Source: CAIRDP01 sp037134895 (GTDB lineage: Bacteria; Bacteroidota; Bacteroidia; Bacteroidales; FEN-979). From it: 64,000 nucleotides of DNA. The translations under genes and the position numbers were made by a program. Shown one piece after another: positions 44,310-52,180 of the stretch; the first letter of the stretch is position 1, and the number at the start of each line of letters is the position of its first letter. The notes beneath the pieces are model-generated. The model was not told where the DNA came from. It searched no databases and saw only the letters and a program-made list of their open reading frames with translations. Location of the stretch: NCBI GenBank assembly GCA_037134895.1, contig JBAXLI010000004.1, forward strand, positions 57,445-121,444, written 5' to 3'.

Positions 44310-44392
44310 GGATGCAGGATGCAGGATGCAGGATGCTGGATGCAAGATGCAGGATGGAAGATCAAATTATCTTGCATCATGTATCTTGCATC
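44310..44392. repeat. Tandem heptamer array (GGATGCA)n folded as a 24-bp inverted repeat
   Basis: Seven consecutive 7-base units run from 44310 to 44358 (GGATGCA x3, GGATGCT, GGATGCA, AGATGCA, GGATGGA). Reverse-complement units (CTTGCAT, CATGTAT, CTTGCAT) follow at 44371-44391. The two sets pair: 44339-44362 is the inverse of 44369-44392 over 24 bases with 3 mismatches and a 6-base loop. The element starts 18 bases after the 5-alpha-reductase-like gene, so its RNA could end or protect that transcript. Confidence 0.85.
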
Positions 44393-44405
44393 GGTTAAAT
44401 TTACC

Positions 44406-44433
44406 TAATCCCAAATCCCCAATCCCTAATTCC
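44406..44433. repeat. Heptamer array (NAATCCC)4
   Basis: Four tandem 7-base units TAATCCC, AAATCCC, CAATCCC and TAATTCC lie 13 bases after the GGATGCA hairpin. The first base of the unit varies while AATCCC is kept. Confidence 0.7.
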
Positions 44434-44439
44434 CCCATG

Positions 44440-44640
44440 AAAACCAAAAGCGGGATCCGTCTGGCCGATGGTTCCCGCTTCACGCTGTTGGGAAACCGTA
44501 GCTTCCCAAAACGCCAGGCTATTGTTTATGTGCCACTTCTGCTTCTCCGGTTTATCGGTTAATCGGCCAGGTTTTCACCTGGGCCATGCTGCCCTGGGGC
44601 ATCGAAACCGTAATGATGAGGCTGAGGGCCTTTTATCGTT
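44440..44640. other. Non-coding region with several GC-rich hairpins, possible structured RNA or gene remnant
   Basis: This roughly 200-base stretch is clearly richer in GC than the flanking AT-rich DNA. It can form AAGCGGGA/TCCCGCTT (44448-44455 with 44473-44480), TTGGGAA/TTCCCAA (44488-44494 with 44503-44509) and CCAGG/CCTGG (44567-44571 with 44578-44582). Short frames from the ATG at 44438 end after 41 codons and resemble no protein known to me. No match to the conserved cores of tmRNA, RNase P, SRP RNA or tRNA was recognised. Confidence 0.4.
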
Positions 44641-44700
44641 CACCTGCATCACAAATATAAAATCACCTTAAGCCTGATTTCAATTTTTTCGAGTATAAGA

Positions 44701-44831
44701 TGTTAACAGGAAATGAACATAAGTTATTGACAAATTGTTAATAACTTTGACCAGGTAACAGTCTGATCATCAGTGATTTGAAAAACAAAAAAAACGGGAG
44801 TGTTAATAAACTGTTGAAAAAGTGTTAATTA
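44701..44831. other. AT-rich cluster of DnaA-box-like nonamers
   Basis: TGTTAATAA occurs at 44736-44744 and again at 44801-44809, one mismatch from the DnaA box TGTGNATAA. Related nonamers are TGTTAACAG (44701-44709), TTATTGACA (44724-44732), TGTTGAAAA (44812-44820) and TGTTAATTA (44823-44831). AAGTTATT and AATAACTT (44721-44728, 44740-44747) form a perfect 8-bp inverted repeat. The cluster lies directly downstream of clpS. It could bind DnaA or another regulator, or be chance in AT-rich DNA. Confidence 0.35.
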
Positions 44832-45101
44832 CTCAATAGTTACAATAAGTCCGCGAACTATCATTTCCGACTTCAAGGGTACAAGCAGGTCAGCCACTCC
44901 GTTTTTTACAGGGCAGCGGCCTTTCATATGAGCGATCATAGCACATTGCTCAGCCTGTTCAGGATCATGCTTGCAAACATCGATCAGTGTTTCTATAACA
45001 TAATCGAAGGTGTTAACGTCGTCATTATATAAAACAAGATCCAGGATATCAGCATGCTGTTCATGTGTTTGATTTGCCGGATCAATTTTTTCTTTTGTCA
45101 T
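44829..45101 (-). CDS. clpS: ATP-dependent Clp protease adaptor ClpS
   Basis: The product has 90 residues. LDLVLYNDDVNTFDYVIETL contains the conserved NDD and the start of the N-degron pocket, and later come the EQAEQCAMIAHMKGRC helix and LLVPLKSEMIVRGLIVTIE. ClpS binds proteins with N-terminal bulky hydrophobic residues and delivers them to ClpA or ClpC with ClpP. Here ClpC (34565-37123) is the likely partner. It is a single gene, divergent from the Nudix gene. Confidence 0.95.
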   Translation of the reverse strand: MTKEKIDPANQTHEQHADILDLVLYNDDVNTFDYVIETLIDVCKHDPEQAEQCAMIAHMKGRCPVKNGVADLLVPLKSEMIVRGLIVTIE

Positions 45102-45159
45102 AATCTTAAATTCCTCTGCAATATTACTAATAAAAAATCAAACCGATTACCCGGTGGAT

Positions 45160-45167
45160 TACTTTTG
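45160..45167 (+). promoter_or_regulatory. -7 element of the Nudix gene, close to the start codon
   Basis: TACTTTTG matches TAnnTTTG and ends 8 bases before the ATG at 45176, so the transcript would have almost no leader. Confidence 0.5.
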
Positions 45168-45175
45168 CAAATGAA

Positions 45176-45814
45176 ATGAATGAGCTTCGAAATTTATCGG
45201 TTAAACTCAGAGAACGACTGGCGCTTCCCTTGCCAGGACTTGAATCGCAGATTGTAATGGCTTCAAAGAAGAGGCTTCGTTTTCCCTTTGCGACAGCTTC
45301 TGTTCTTAAGGCAACTCCGAGCGGAGTGCTGATCTTATTATACCCTTATAAAGATGAAACCAGTTTCGTTCTTATGCGCCGGCCGGATTACGGAGGGATA
45401 CATTCAAAGCAGATAAGTCTTCCTGGCGGGAAATTCGAGCAGATCGACAGGGACCTTATAGCGACAGCGATAAGGGAAGCACATGAGGAGGTTGGGGTTG
45501 AGCCATCCGCAGTCAGTGTCATCGGAACCTTGACACCATTGTATATTCCTCCCAGCAATTATATCGTGACGCCAGTCGTAGCCTGGACTGAGCGGAGGCC
45601 GGAATTTGCAAAGGATCCAAGGGAAGTTGAGGAAATCATAGAAGTGAAGCTGAACGATTTCCTCGACGATAAACACGTTCAGACGAAAAGGATAAAATTA
45701 TTCATGGGGATTGCAGCGAATTTCCCCTGCTTTTACATAGACGGAAACGTGATATGGGGAGCAACTGCGATGATACTCAGTGAGTTCAGGGTGATACTGA
45801 ACGAAATACTGTGA
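45176..45814 (+). CDS. Nudix hydrolase, CoA pyrophosphatase type
   Basis: The product has 212 residues. The sequence FVLMRRPDYGGIHSKQISLP leads straight into the Nudix box GGKFEQIDRDLIATAIREAH, continued EEVGV, where REAHEEVG binds the metal. The preceding motif with GGxHSxQxSLPGG is the UPF0035 signature of enzymes that split coenzyme A or acyl-CoA into phosphopantetheine and 3',5'-ADP. An N-terminal helix (LRNLSVKLRERLALPLPG) is usual. It ends immediately beside the convergent propeller lipoprotein gene, with no bases between stop codons. Confidence 0.9.
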   Translation: MNELRNLSVKLRERLALPLPGLESQIVMASKKRLRFPFATASVLKATPSGVLILLYPYKDETSFVLMRRPDYGGIHSKQISLPGGKFEQIDRDLIATAIREAHEEVGVEPSAVSVIGTLTPLYIPPSNYIVTPVVAWTERRPEFAKDPREVEEIIEVKLNDFLDDKHVQTKRIKLFMGIAANFPCFYIDGNVIWGATAMILSEFRVILNEIL

Positions 45815-46972
45815 TTATTTTTTGGTTGTTGTTGTAAAGCAGAATGAACCCGGGATCCGGCCAACGGTATATGAACTGAGAATGGCCCCGTTCGACTGGC
45901 TACACCTGAAGACCTTCCCGTTCTGTACGTAATTTACAGCATCGCTGACATAGATTTGACCTGTTTGCGGATGAACTGCCAGTCCGTAAAACAGGTGGCC
46001 GCTCGAAGGGATCAGTGATGTAAACGGCAATTCAGTTGCATTTGCAGGCATCTGGAAAACACCACCATAAATGAAATACAATGTATCGCGGGTGGGGTTC
46101 ATACATAAGCGGCTTGGTACTCCCTGCTGAACCGGGAATGAAAACGATTTCTCGACAGACATCAGAAGCGGGTCTACTCTTCTTAGCGTTGGGGCTTCAA
46201 AGTTGTCATATCCGCCCGTACATAAGATCCAGATCTTGTCTTTACGGTCAACTGCAATGCCCACAGGTTCCTTCCCCATCTGGATGCTGTCTACGATTAC
46301 ATCTGACTGTGTATCAACAATATAGACCTGTGCTTTTCGGTTTGCGCTGGTCTCGCTGAAACTTCCGATGCAGGTGACATACATGTACCTGCCGTAACGA
46401 AGAAGGCTTTCGGTCCAGTATGGAGTGGAAATGCTTTTCACAATAGTCATGCTTCTAAGGTCAACAACCGAAATATTTCTCTTCATGTTCGTGACGTAAG
46501 CTTTTGTAGAATCAACAAATTCTATATAACGGGGAGAATTGAAACCGGTAATGGAGGTGATGGTCTTGAAGTCTTTTAATGAAACAACTTCGATCCTGTT
46601 CGAATTATTCACGACGATAAATCCCTTATTCCCAAGGACCTTCATTGACTGTGCGACATCTCCGAGACCACGACTGTTTGCTGATTTGAAAATGTCCTGG
46701 TAAACCGAATCGGAAGTGCCTGCAATATAGGTTATGGAAGCATTGGCCCAGGAATAATTCCCTTCGTTGACAACAAAGATCCCATGTTCATAACTGACTT
46801 TAGTGGTATCGACCGGCGATGGTTTTGTCCCGTCATTGCCCACTTCACGGATGGGATCTTTGGAGCATCCCGACAGGAAATACACAAGCAGGCAAGCAAA
46901 AGTTAATAATCTGCTGCCCGAAAATCCTGTATGTCTGACGTCCTTTCTTATCTGCTTACTTTTTAAATTCAA
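45815..46972 (-). CDS. Surface beta-propeller lipoprotein (YncE/DUF5074-like, BtuG-like)
   Basis: The product has 385 residues starting with TTG at 46972. The signal ends in lipobox FLSGC (Cys36). The mature protein is a beta-propeller with blades such as NSNRIEVVSLKDFKTITSIT and RNISVVDLRSMTIVKSISTP. It overlaps the end of the TonB receptor gene by 17 bases, so the two are coupled. In gut Bacteroides, propeller lipoproteins of this kind (BtuG) bind cobalamin and cap the BtuB receptor. That parallel is an inference here and the ligand is unproven. Confidence 0.8.
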   Translation of the reverse strand: MNLKSKQIRKDVRHTGFSGSRLLTFACLLVYFLSGCSKDPIREVGNDGTKPSPVDTTKVSYEHGIFVVNEGNYSWANASITYIAGTSDSVYQDIFKSANSRGLGDVAQSMKVLGNKGFIVVNNSNRIEVVSLKDFKTITSITGFNSPRYIEFVDSTKAYVTNMKRNISVVDLRSMTIVKSISTPYWTESLLRYGRYMYVTCIGSFSETSANRKAQVYIVDTQSDVIVDSIQMGKEPVGIAVDRKDKIWILCTGGYDNFEAPTLRRVDPLLMSVEKSFSFPVQQGVPSRLCMNPTRDTLYFIYGGVFQMPANATELPFTSLIPSSGHLFYGLAVHPQTGQIYVSDAVNYVQNGKVFRCSQSNGAILSSYTVGRIPGSFCFTTTTKK

Positions 46973-48893
46973 TTCGCAAAGTTAATGCATAATTAATTCC
47001 CGGCATAGGCCAGTTCTTTACTGATTGGTAGTCAACATCAAACACATTATTGACTTTCCCTTGTAAAGATATGACAAAAGTATTCAAATAAAATGATTTG
47101 CCAAAAATAATATTCGACAACGAATAGGCGGGCATAAATGATTGATTGTCAGAACTAGTGTATCTTTTGTCAACAAATGTAAAGTTATACCCCAGGATGA
47201 AATGCCAGCAGCTGAGGTTGAGTGTTGCGTTGGCGGTATTTTCAGGAATATATATAAGCTGCTTCCCCAGTGAGTTGTCTTCGGCTGAAGTGGTTTTCTG
47301 GTTGGTTGACTTGCAAAAAGTATAATTATTGGCGGATGTGATCTGAAGTTTGCTGATCTTCCATTTAAAATTCAGGCTTGCCTCTATTCCCCTTGCATTT
47401 ACCTCGCTTACATTCTGTGGCTTCCAGATGGATGGGTTTTCGGGCAGGGGATTCCATACAATCATATCGTGCATCCAGGAATAGTAACCTGAAACAGAAG
47501 TTTCAATGAAAAATGCCCCCGAGACTGAAGGAAAGTTATATGTGATACCTCCTTCCACTCCGTTATCATATTCAGGTTTCAGGTCAGGGTTGCCCCACAA
47601 TGACCAGTAGAGGTCGTTGAGAGTAGGGTATCTGTAATTTCTTGAGATGTTGCCAGTGAAGTAAAGGTTTATCCTGTTAAACGGCTTGTATTCCATTCCA
47701 AGTGAAGGAATGAAAGGCATGAATTTCCCGTCCAGGTAGTCCTCCCTCAGGATCAGTTGGGATTCGAGGTGCCTGTTGAATTTATAAGATGCTTCGAGAT
47801 ATAGTCCGAGGGTATTCCTTGTTTTTAAACCTTCGTATGCATCTGATTTCACATAATCGTAGGTATAATCAAGGCCGGGCTTGATCATAAGGTTTTTTAT
47901 ACCGGTAAAAGTGAACCTTGCCGCACTGAACCAGGAATAATAATTATGGTTGTCATTGATAAACATGCTGTCGCTGCGGTAATTCATGAACTGGTTCACC
48001 AGCGAGGATTTGATAGAAAAATTCCAGGTCTTCTCAACCAGTTTGTATTCGAGGATTGATCGAAGGGTTTTGTTAAGGATTTTCTGCGGATTGTATGTTG
48101 AACTTCCTTCGACAACCGGAGGAATGTCCCTGTTATCGTAGCTGTACCAAATCCTTGCAGTAAGCAAATGTTTATCTTTAATTTTCCAGAAGGCCTCCTC
48201 GGTGATCCCGTATTGTTTGATTTCGGAGTCATGCTGCCTTACAGTTTCATTTGTAAATTCATCATAATATGGAAAATTGTTTAGCGCCGAGCCGTAATTG
48301 AACCTTGAATGAGATTGAAAAGAGGCTGTACCTCCAATGAAACCTACTTCGGTTGTATAATTATCAAAACTTGCTATGGTCTGCGCGACTGAGGCGTGTA
48401 TTTTGTTGTTCCAGTCGGGATTGGTGACCAGGTTCACCACTCCTCCGAATGCCCCGCTGGTCTTGGTAAGCCCTGAGGCTCCATAAAGGATCTCAATCTC
48501 ATTAAAGGCAGAAACAGGGATCTGGGAAAGGTCTGTTTGCCCAAGCATGGGATTACTGAGGCTTATGCCGTTCCATTCGACCTGGGTATGGTTGGCGGGT
48601 GTTCCGCGGAAGGAGGAAGTAGCCAGGCTGCCGGGACTGTATGATTTGATGAAAATAGTTGAAAGCTGTGATAAAACGACTGACAGATCGGCAGCCTTGT
48701 AAGGCATCAGCATCAGGGTGTCAAACTTAATTTTCTTATAGCCTTTGTTATCGGGAACGAAGCTGGCCCTGACCTCGGCTTCCTTTAGCTGAAGCGTATC
48801 CTTCAATTCCTGGGCAAAAATGGCTATAGGACCCCTGATAAGAAAACAAAAGAGAATCCAGGTTCTGAGAAGGTATTTCGAATAATCCTTAAT
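46956..48893 (-). CDS. TonB-dependent outer membrane receptor, BtuB-like size
   Basis: The predicted protein has 645 residues with a signal-like stretch TWILFCFLIRGPIAIFAQE. The plug domain is FDTLMLMPYKAADLSVVLSQ ... SFRGTPANHTQVEWNGISLS ... EIEILYGASGLTKTSGAFGG, followed by a beta-barrel ending TLRIEFKK. There is no N-terminal carboxypeptidase-like domain. No ATG, GTG or TTG precedes the signal peptide within the space after the upstream gene. The placed start is ATT at 48893, which overlaps the upstream TAA (TATTAA). A TTG at 48950 inside the upstream gene is the alternative. The receptor imports a substrate bound by the neighbouring surface proteins; the substrate is unknown, and cobalamin is possible. 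Confidence 0.85.
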   Translation of the reverse strand: MKDYSKYLLRTWILFCFLIRGPIAIFAQELKDTLQLKEAEVRASFVPDNKGYKKIKFDTLMLMPYKAADLSVVLSQLSTIFIKSYSPGSLATSSFRGTPANHTQVEWNGISLSNPMLGQTDLSQIPVSAFNEIEILYGASGLTKTSGAFGGVVNLVTNPDWNNKIHASVAQTIASFDNYTTEVGFIGGTASFQSHSRFNYGSALNNFPYYDEFTNETVRQHDSEIKQYGITEEAFWKIKDKHLLTARIWYSYDNRDIPPVVEGSSTYNPQKILNKTLRSILEYKLVEKTWNFSIKSSLVNQFMNYRSDSMFINDNHNYYSWFSAARFTFTGIKNLMIKPGLDYTYDYVKSDAYEGLKTRNTLGLYLEASYKFNRHLESQLILREDYLDGKFMPFIPSLGMEYKPFNRINLYFTGNISRNYRYPTLNDLYWSLWGNPDLKPEYDNGVEGGITYNFPSVSGAFFIETSVSGYYSWMHDMIVWNPLPENPSIWKPQNVSEVNARGIEASLNFKWKISKLQITSANNYTFCKSTNQKTTSAEDNSLGKQLIYIPENTANATLNLSCWHFILGYNFTFVDKRYTSSDNQSFMPAYSLSNIIFGKSFYLNTFVISLQGKVNNVFDVDYQSVKNWPMPGINYALTLRIEFKK

Positions 48894-49893
48894 ACTTAAG
48901 TATCTTTTTTGTGAGCCCGGATGAGGCGCCCGGAAAATTGAAATGCACAAAATAAATTCCCGCAGGAAGATATGATATGTCAATGGAAGTGCTTGCCGAA
49001 AATGACGATTTTGCAACGGTAAGACCTGAAACATTAGTAATCCTGTATTCAATCACAGAAGATGTTTGAGAGAAAAAAGCGGTTTTCCCGCTGGATGGAT
49101 TCGGATTTATTGATATTCCGGGCATTTCGGGGCTATTACCGGCAGAAGTGAGGGCATTATGGACCAGTCCTACCCCATCCAGGTCGAATCCACCGGTATC
49201 AAAAGGCGTTGGCCATGGATCGTTGATTTTATGGCCCTGAGAATCAAAGCGGACATATGCATCCTGCAAACATCCAACCACATCAATCACCCGGATATGA
49301 GTAATATGGCTGATGTCAAGGCCGGAACTGTCGCTAAGCTGGTTCAGATCGAAAGGGGTACCATAGCCGAGACGATATTTGCCTGCAAGATTGTTGATTT
49401 TCCGGGTGTCGATAGTATCGAAAGTACCCACCTGTTGCTGGGACTGGGTTAGAGAAACAGAAGGGAATCTCACAAACCTGACCCCGTCAGAGCTTACTTC
49501 AACATAGGCAAGTTCAAGAAACCCGTTGCTGAAGGAGTTTTCAAAAACAGCAAAATCCCAGCCGATATGATCTGAAATAACCGTGTCAAACGTCAGGGTT
49601 GCCACCCCTCCATCACCAAGGCTTAAGACTAGTCCGTCGGGCTTGCCGGTAGCCATGTAAACATTTCCATAAGAAGCCCTGTTTGAATTGTTATATACAA
49701 AGTTAGTATCGGAGATGTTGACAAAGCCCCTGGTTACAGTACAGTTTTTTGCCCATGCATAAAACGCTGAACTGTCCTGGTAAATAGCTGTTGTTCCCGG
49801 GAAGCCGGGAGGAGGAGCATATTGCCCTGATGAAATCCCTGAAATCATGACCATCGCGATGACCAGTATCAGGTTATTAGGTTTTATGTTCAT
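48889..49893 (-). CDS. Secreted surface protein with T9SS sorting domain, first gene of the TonB operon
   Basis: The product has 334 residues with a signal peptide (MNIKPNNLILVIAMVMISGISSG). The mature part is beta-rich, with GKPDGLVLSLGDGGVATLTF, HIGWDFAVFENSFSNGFLEL and AYVEVSSDGVRFVRFPS, plus FDLDGVGLVHN before the C-terminal domain. The last 75 residues are a T9SS type A sorting domain (ISINPNPSSGKTAFF ... LPAGIYFVHFNFPG ... LTKKILKY). The family is not one I can name. Its stop codon overlaps the proposed TonB-receptor start, so it probably supplies a surface ligand-binding partner. Confidence 0.85.
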   Translation of the reverse strand: MNIKPNNLILVIAMVMISGISSGQYAPPPGFPGTTAIYQDSSAFYAWAKNCTVTRGFVNISDTNFVYNNSNRASYGNVYMATGKPDGLVLSLGDGGVATLTFDTVISDHIGWDFAVFENSFSNGFLELAYVEVSSDGVRFVRFPSVSLTQSQQQVGTFDTIDTRKINNLAGKYRLGYGTPFDLNQLSDSSGLDISHITHIRVIDVVGCLQDAYVRFDSQGHKINDPWPTPFDTGGFDLDGVGLVHNALTSAGNSPEMPGISINPNPSSGKTAFFSQTSSVIEYRITNVSGLTVAKSSFSASTSIDISYLPAGIYFVHFNFPGASSGLTKKILKY

Positions 49894-49942
49894 GAGTGCG
49901 AAGATACAAATTCCTTTTTTCAGAGATCCCTATAAATAAAAA

Positions 49943-49972
49943 TAGCAACCCATCAGTGAAGATGGATTGCTA
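49943..49972 (-). terminator. Terminator after the upstream propeller gene
   Basis: On the minus strand TAGCAATCCATC pairs with GATGGGTTGCTA (12 positions, one U-G pair) around a 6-base loop and is followed by TTTTTATTT. It lies 22 bases after the end of the propeller gene at 49994 and before the next operon. Confidence 0.88.
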
Positions 49973-49993
49973 CTAATTTTTTTTTGTTTTGAA

Positions 49994-51304
49994 TTATTGC
50001 CTGAGAAATTTTGTCGTAAGCATTCCCTGGCTGGTTTTAACATTAAGTATGTACAACCCCGATACCAGGTTCGCGTCGTTGATGACCCAGCTTCTTGCAG
50101 GTCCTTCAATATTGCGGGTAAAGGCAACACGGCCTGTTAGATCGGTAATGGAAAGCTGCTGCACATCACCAGGTCCAAGATATTTAACTTCGAATCTGTT
50201 ACCTGCCGGGTTAGGACTGACAAGGATAAGGTCGCTTCCTTTTTTAGTTTCACTGATGCCTGAAGGTGTCCTGAAATCTATTGCAATATTATAGGCGTTG
50301 ATGCCCTCGTTAAAACTAGTTAGTGAATCACCTGTAAGATTAGTTACATATCCTAATCCCGGAGAAACCTGAGTTCCTAGGTTCAAATACAGGCTACTAT
50401 TTACATAATCAAGAGCTCCACCAAGGAAAGACATCCTGTAGGTAGAACTTGGATCGGGTATTATAGTTGTATCCTGAATACTCTGGGTGCTCAAATTATA
50501 TGATCCCACTCCTCCGCTGAAATTCATGTAAAGGAGGTTGTCTTTAATACCGTAACCTTGCCCAACCCTGACATTATAATTATGCATGTTGAATGTGCCG
50601 TTGTAAAAATTATATGCGCAGACATTACCGGTATTGGCCCCGGTGGGAGAAAAATTCAGGGTGAAAATATTTCCTGCAAACGGGTAAAGGTCGGTTATTC
50701 CGGTTCCAAGAATGCCAAAATCGACTTCCCTGATCTTAATGAAATCGGGTGCGTGGATCACAGCCAGTTTGCCAACGGTACCGTAGGTGCCACCGTTGAT
50801 AGCCACGTACACCGTATCATATTCTGAAGTGATGCCAGCGCACTGGTCACTTATACCGTCAACAAGGCCTGCAAGAGTCATTGAATTCAGATCCAGGATT
50901 TCAACATAAAACCTTGTAACCGGAGCCCTTTTGCTAATAACAAGGTACTGATTCTGGTAAATGTACATTTTGTTGACGCCCGAATCAGAAATTGCATTTA
51001 AACGCTGATAAGTGTCGATGTTGTAAAGGATAATTGAATCAGGAGTGGCAACCCAACATTTGTTATCCTTAATGAGGATATCGCTGGCCTTCTGTGAGTA
51101 GATAGTGTCAAAAACTCTAACTGTATGGGTCGTTGGATTGAACGATTGAACAGTTACGTAATCTGTGTAGGGAGGAGTGATTTCATTGCGGCCGTTGTTG
51201 ACCACGATTACCTGGTTTACCCATTCCTGGGACTGGGAATAAGCCTGAATGCCCATCAGCATTGCCGCAATCACCAGATAAGAAAATTTTGTAAATTTAT
51301 TCAT
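49994..51304 (-). CDS. Secreted beta-propeller protein with T9SS sorting domain
   Basis: The product has 436 residues with a signal peptide (MNKFTKFSYLVIAAMLMGIQAYSQ). The central 300 residues show propeller-like repeats (ASDILIKDNKCWVATPDSII, VNKMYIYQNQYLVISKR). The C-terminal T9SS type A domain reads ILVSPNPAGNRFEVKYLG ... LVSGLYILNVKTSQG ... LTTKFLRQ. It resembles the lipoprotein propeller at the other end of the TonB cluster but is exported by T9SS instead of lipid-anchored. A terminator separates it from the following operon, so it is a distinct or partly read-through unit. Confidence 0.83.
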   Translation of the reverse strand: MNKFTKFSYLVIAAMLMGIQAYSQSQEWVNQVIVVNNGRNEITPPYTDYVTVQSFNPTTHTVRVFDTIYSQKASDILIKDNKCWVATPDSIILYNIDTYQRLNAISDSGVNKMYIYQNQYLVISKRAPVTRFYVEILDLNSMTLAGLVDGISDQCAGITSEYDTVYVAINGGTYGTVGKLAVIHAPDFIKIREVDFGILGTGITDLYPFAGNIFTLNFSPTGANTGNVCAYNFYNGTFNMHNYNVRVGQGYGIKDNLLYMNFSGGVGSYNLSTQSIQDTTIIPDPSSTYRMSFLGGALDYVNSSLYLNLGTQVSPGLGYVTNLTGDSLTSFNEGINAYNIAIDFRTPSGISETKKGSDLILVSPNPAGNRFEVKYLGPGDVQQLSITDLTGRVAFTRNIEGPARSWVINDANLVSGLYILNVKTSQGMLTTKFLRQ

Positions 51305-51386
51305 TGGTTTATGAGTTATGATTATTTATATATGACAGTCTGATAAGGATATGGTTGTTCGGTTTTATTGAAAAAAATACTTTCTA

Positions 51387-51394
51387 CAAAAGTA
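51387..51394 (-). promoter_or_regulatory. -7 element of the secreted propeller gene
   Basis: Read on the minus strand this is TACTTTTG, 82 bases before the ATG. No cobalamin-riboswitch-like sequence was recognised in the leader. Confidence 0.5.
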
Positions 51395-51449
51395 CAAAAA
51401 AACTAATGAATCAGGATATTTCATACCTTTACACCATCAATTATCAGGT

Positions 51450-51677
51450 ATGTTTGGTGTAAAATATCCAGTTTCCGGGTTATCGTATCCAATTCTGCTC
51501 ATTGCATTCTCACTGATGGTTTGTTTCACAGGATGTTCGAAAAATAAATTTTCCTGTGAAGGCAGTCATGCAAAAAATTCCACCAAAATCAAAAAGAACA
51601 AAAGCCGGTACAATGCTTTGTACAGTCCTAAATTAAGACCTGTACCTAAGAATTATGTTCTTAAAAATGGACGGTAG
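51450..51677 (+). CDS. Small lipoprotein of unknown function
   Basis: The product has 75 residues, with a hydrophobic signal and lipobox CFTGC (Cys29). The mature part is only about 47 residues, very basic (KNSTKIKKNKSRYNAL) and ends YSPKLRPVPKNYVLKNGR. TACCTTTA, one mismatch from the -7 consensus, lies 18 bases upstream. The regular lipobox, basic tail and promoter-like site support a real gene. The function is unknown, but it may be an envelope component. Confidence 0.65.
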   Translation: MFGVKYPVSGLSYPILLIAFSLMVCFTGCSKNKFSCEGSHAKNSTKIKKNKSRYNALYSPKLRPVPKNYVLKNGR

Positions 51678-51694
51678 ATCCCATTGAATTATCC

Positions 51695-52174
51695 TCATTC
51701 AGGTTCAAAGAAACTTTCAGGCCCCGGATAATATAACGTCTCTTTTGCTTTTTCAGCCGAAACTGTAAAAAACACCATCAGGGATTCAGCACATAATATG
51801 TTTTCATGATCGTAGATCCTTACCCTGATATCGGCCAGGTTCCTTCTCATTCTTAATAATGAAGCCCTGATTGTCAGCATCCCCCTATCGACGTACAAGG
51901 GTTTGATATAGCGGATCTCAGCCTTCGATGTGACCCCTGACGATTTAAGCTTTGCATAAACAAACCAGCTTGCGATCTCGTCCATCAGAGTTGCCTGTAT
52001 GCCACCATGAAGAACAGTATGATAACCCTGAAAATGAGAAGAAGGCTGCCAGAGTGATACCAACTCCTCCCCTTCTTCAGTAAAATTCATACGGAGGCCG
52101 AAGGAATTCCCTGGGGCACAACCAAAGCAATTGTACCCTTCAAGTTTCACAAAAGGATTGACAACCTTTCGCAT
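51695..52174 (-). CDS. PaaI-family hotdog thioesterase
   Basis: The product has 159 residues. The start NPFVKLEGYNCFGCAPGNSF is a frequent N-terminal motif in this family. The active-site region HTVLHGGIQATLMDEIASWF has the HGG and a conserved Asp/Glu, and YIKPLYVDRG follows. Hotdog thioesterases hydrolyse acyl-CoA or aryl-CoA esters; the substrate is unknown. It is separated from the MORN protein gene by only 6 bases and is probably co-transcribed. Confidence 0.87.
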   Translation of the reverse strand: MRKVVNPFVKLEGYNCFGCAPGNSFGLRMNFTEEGEELVSLWQPSSHFQGYHTVLHGGIQATLMDEIASWFVYAKLKSSGVTSKAEIRYIKPLYVDRGMLTIRASLLRMRRNLADIRVRIYDHENILCAESLMVFFTVSAEKAKETLYYPGPESFFEPE

Positions 52175-52180
52175 GCAGAA

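Noticed and set aside
44326..44562. Possible 78-residue protein beginning MQDAGCKMQDG
   Set aside because: The N-terminal part is a translation of the GGATGCA heptamer array and the rest crosses the hairpin block; there is no plausible domain or promoter.
51305..51449. Cobalamin riboswitch upstream of the surface propeller/TonB cluster
   Set aside because: No B12-box-like GCCACTG core or matching stems were recognised in the leader.
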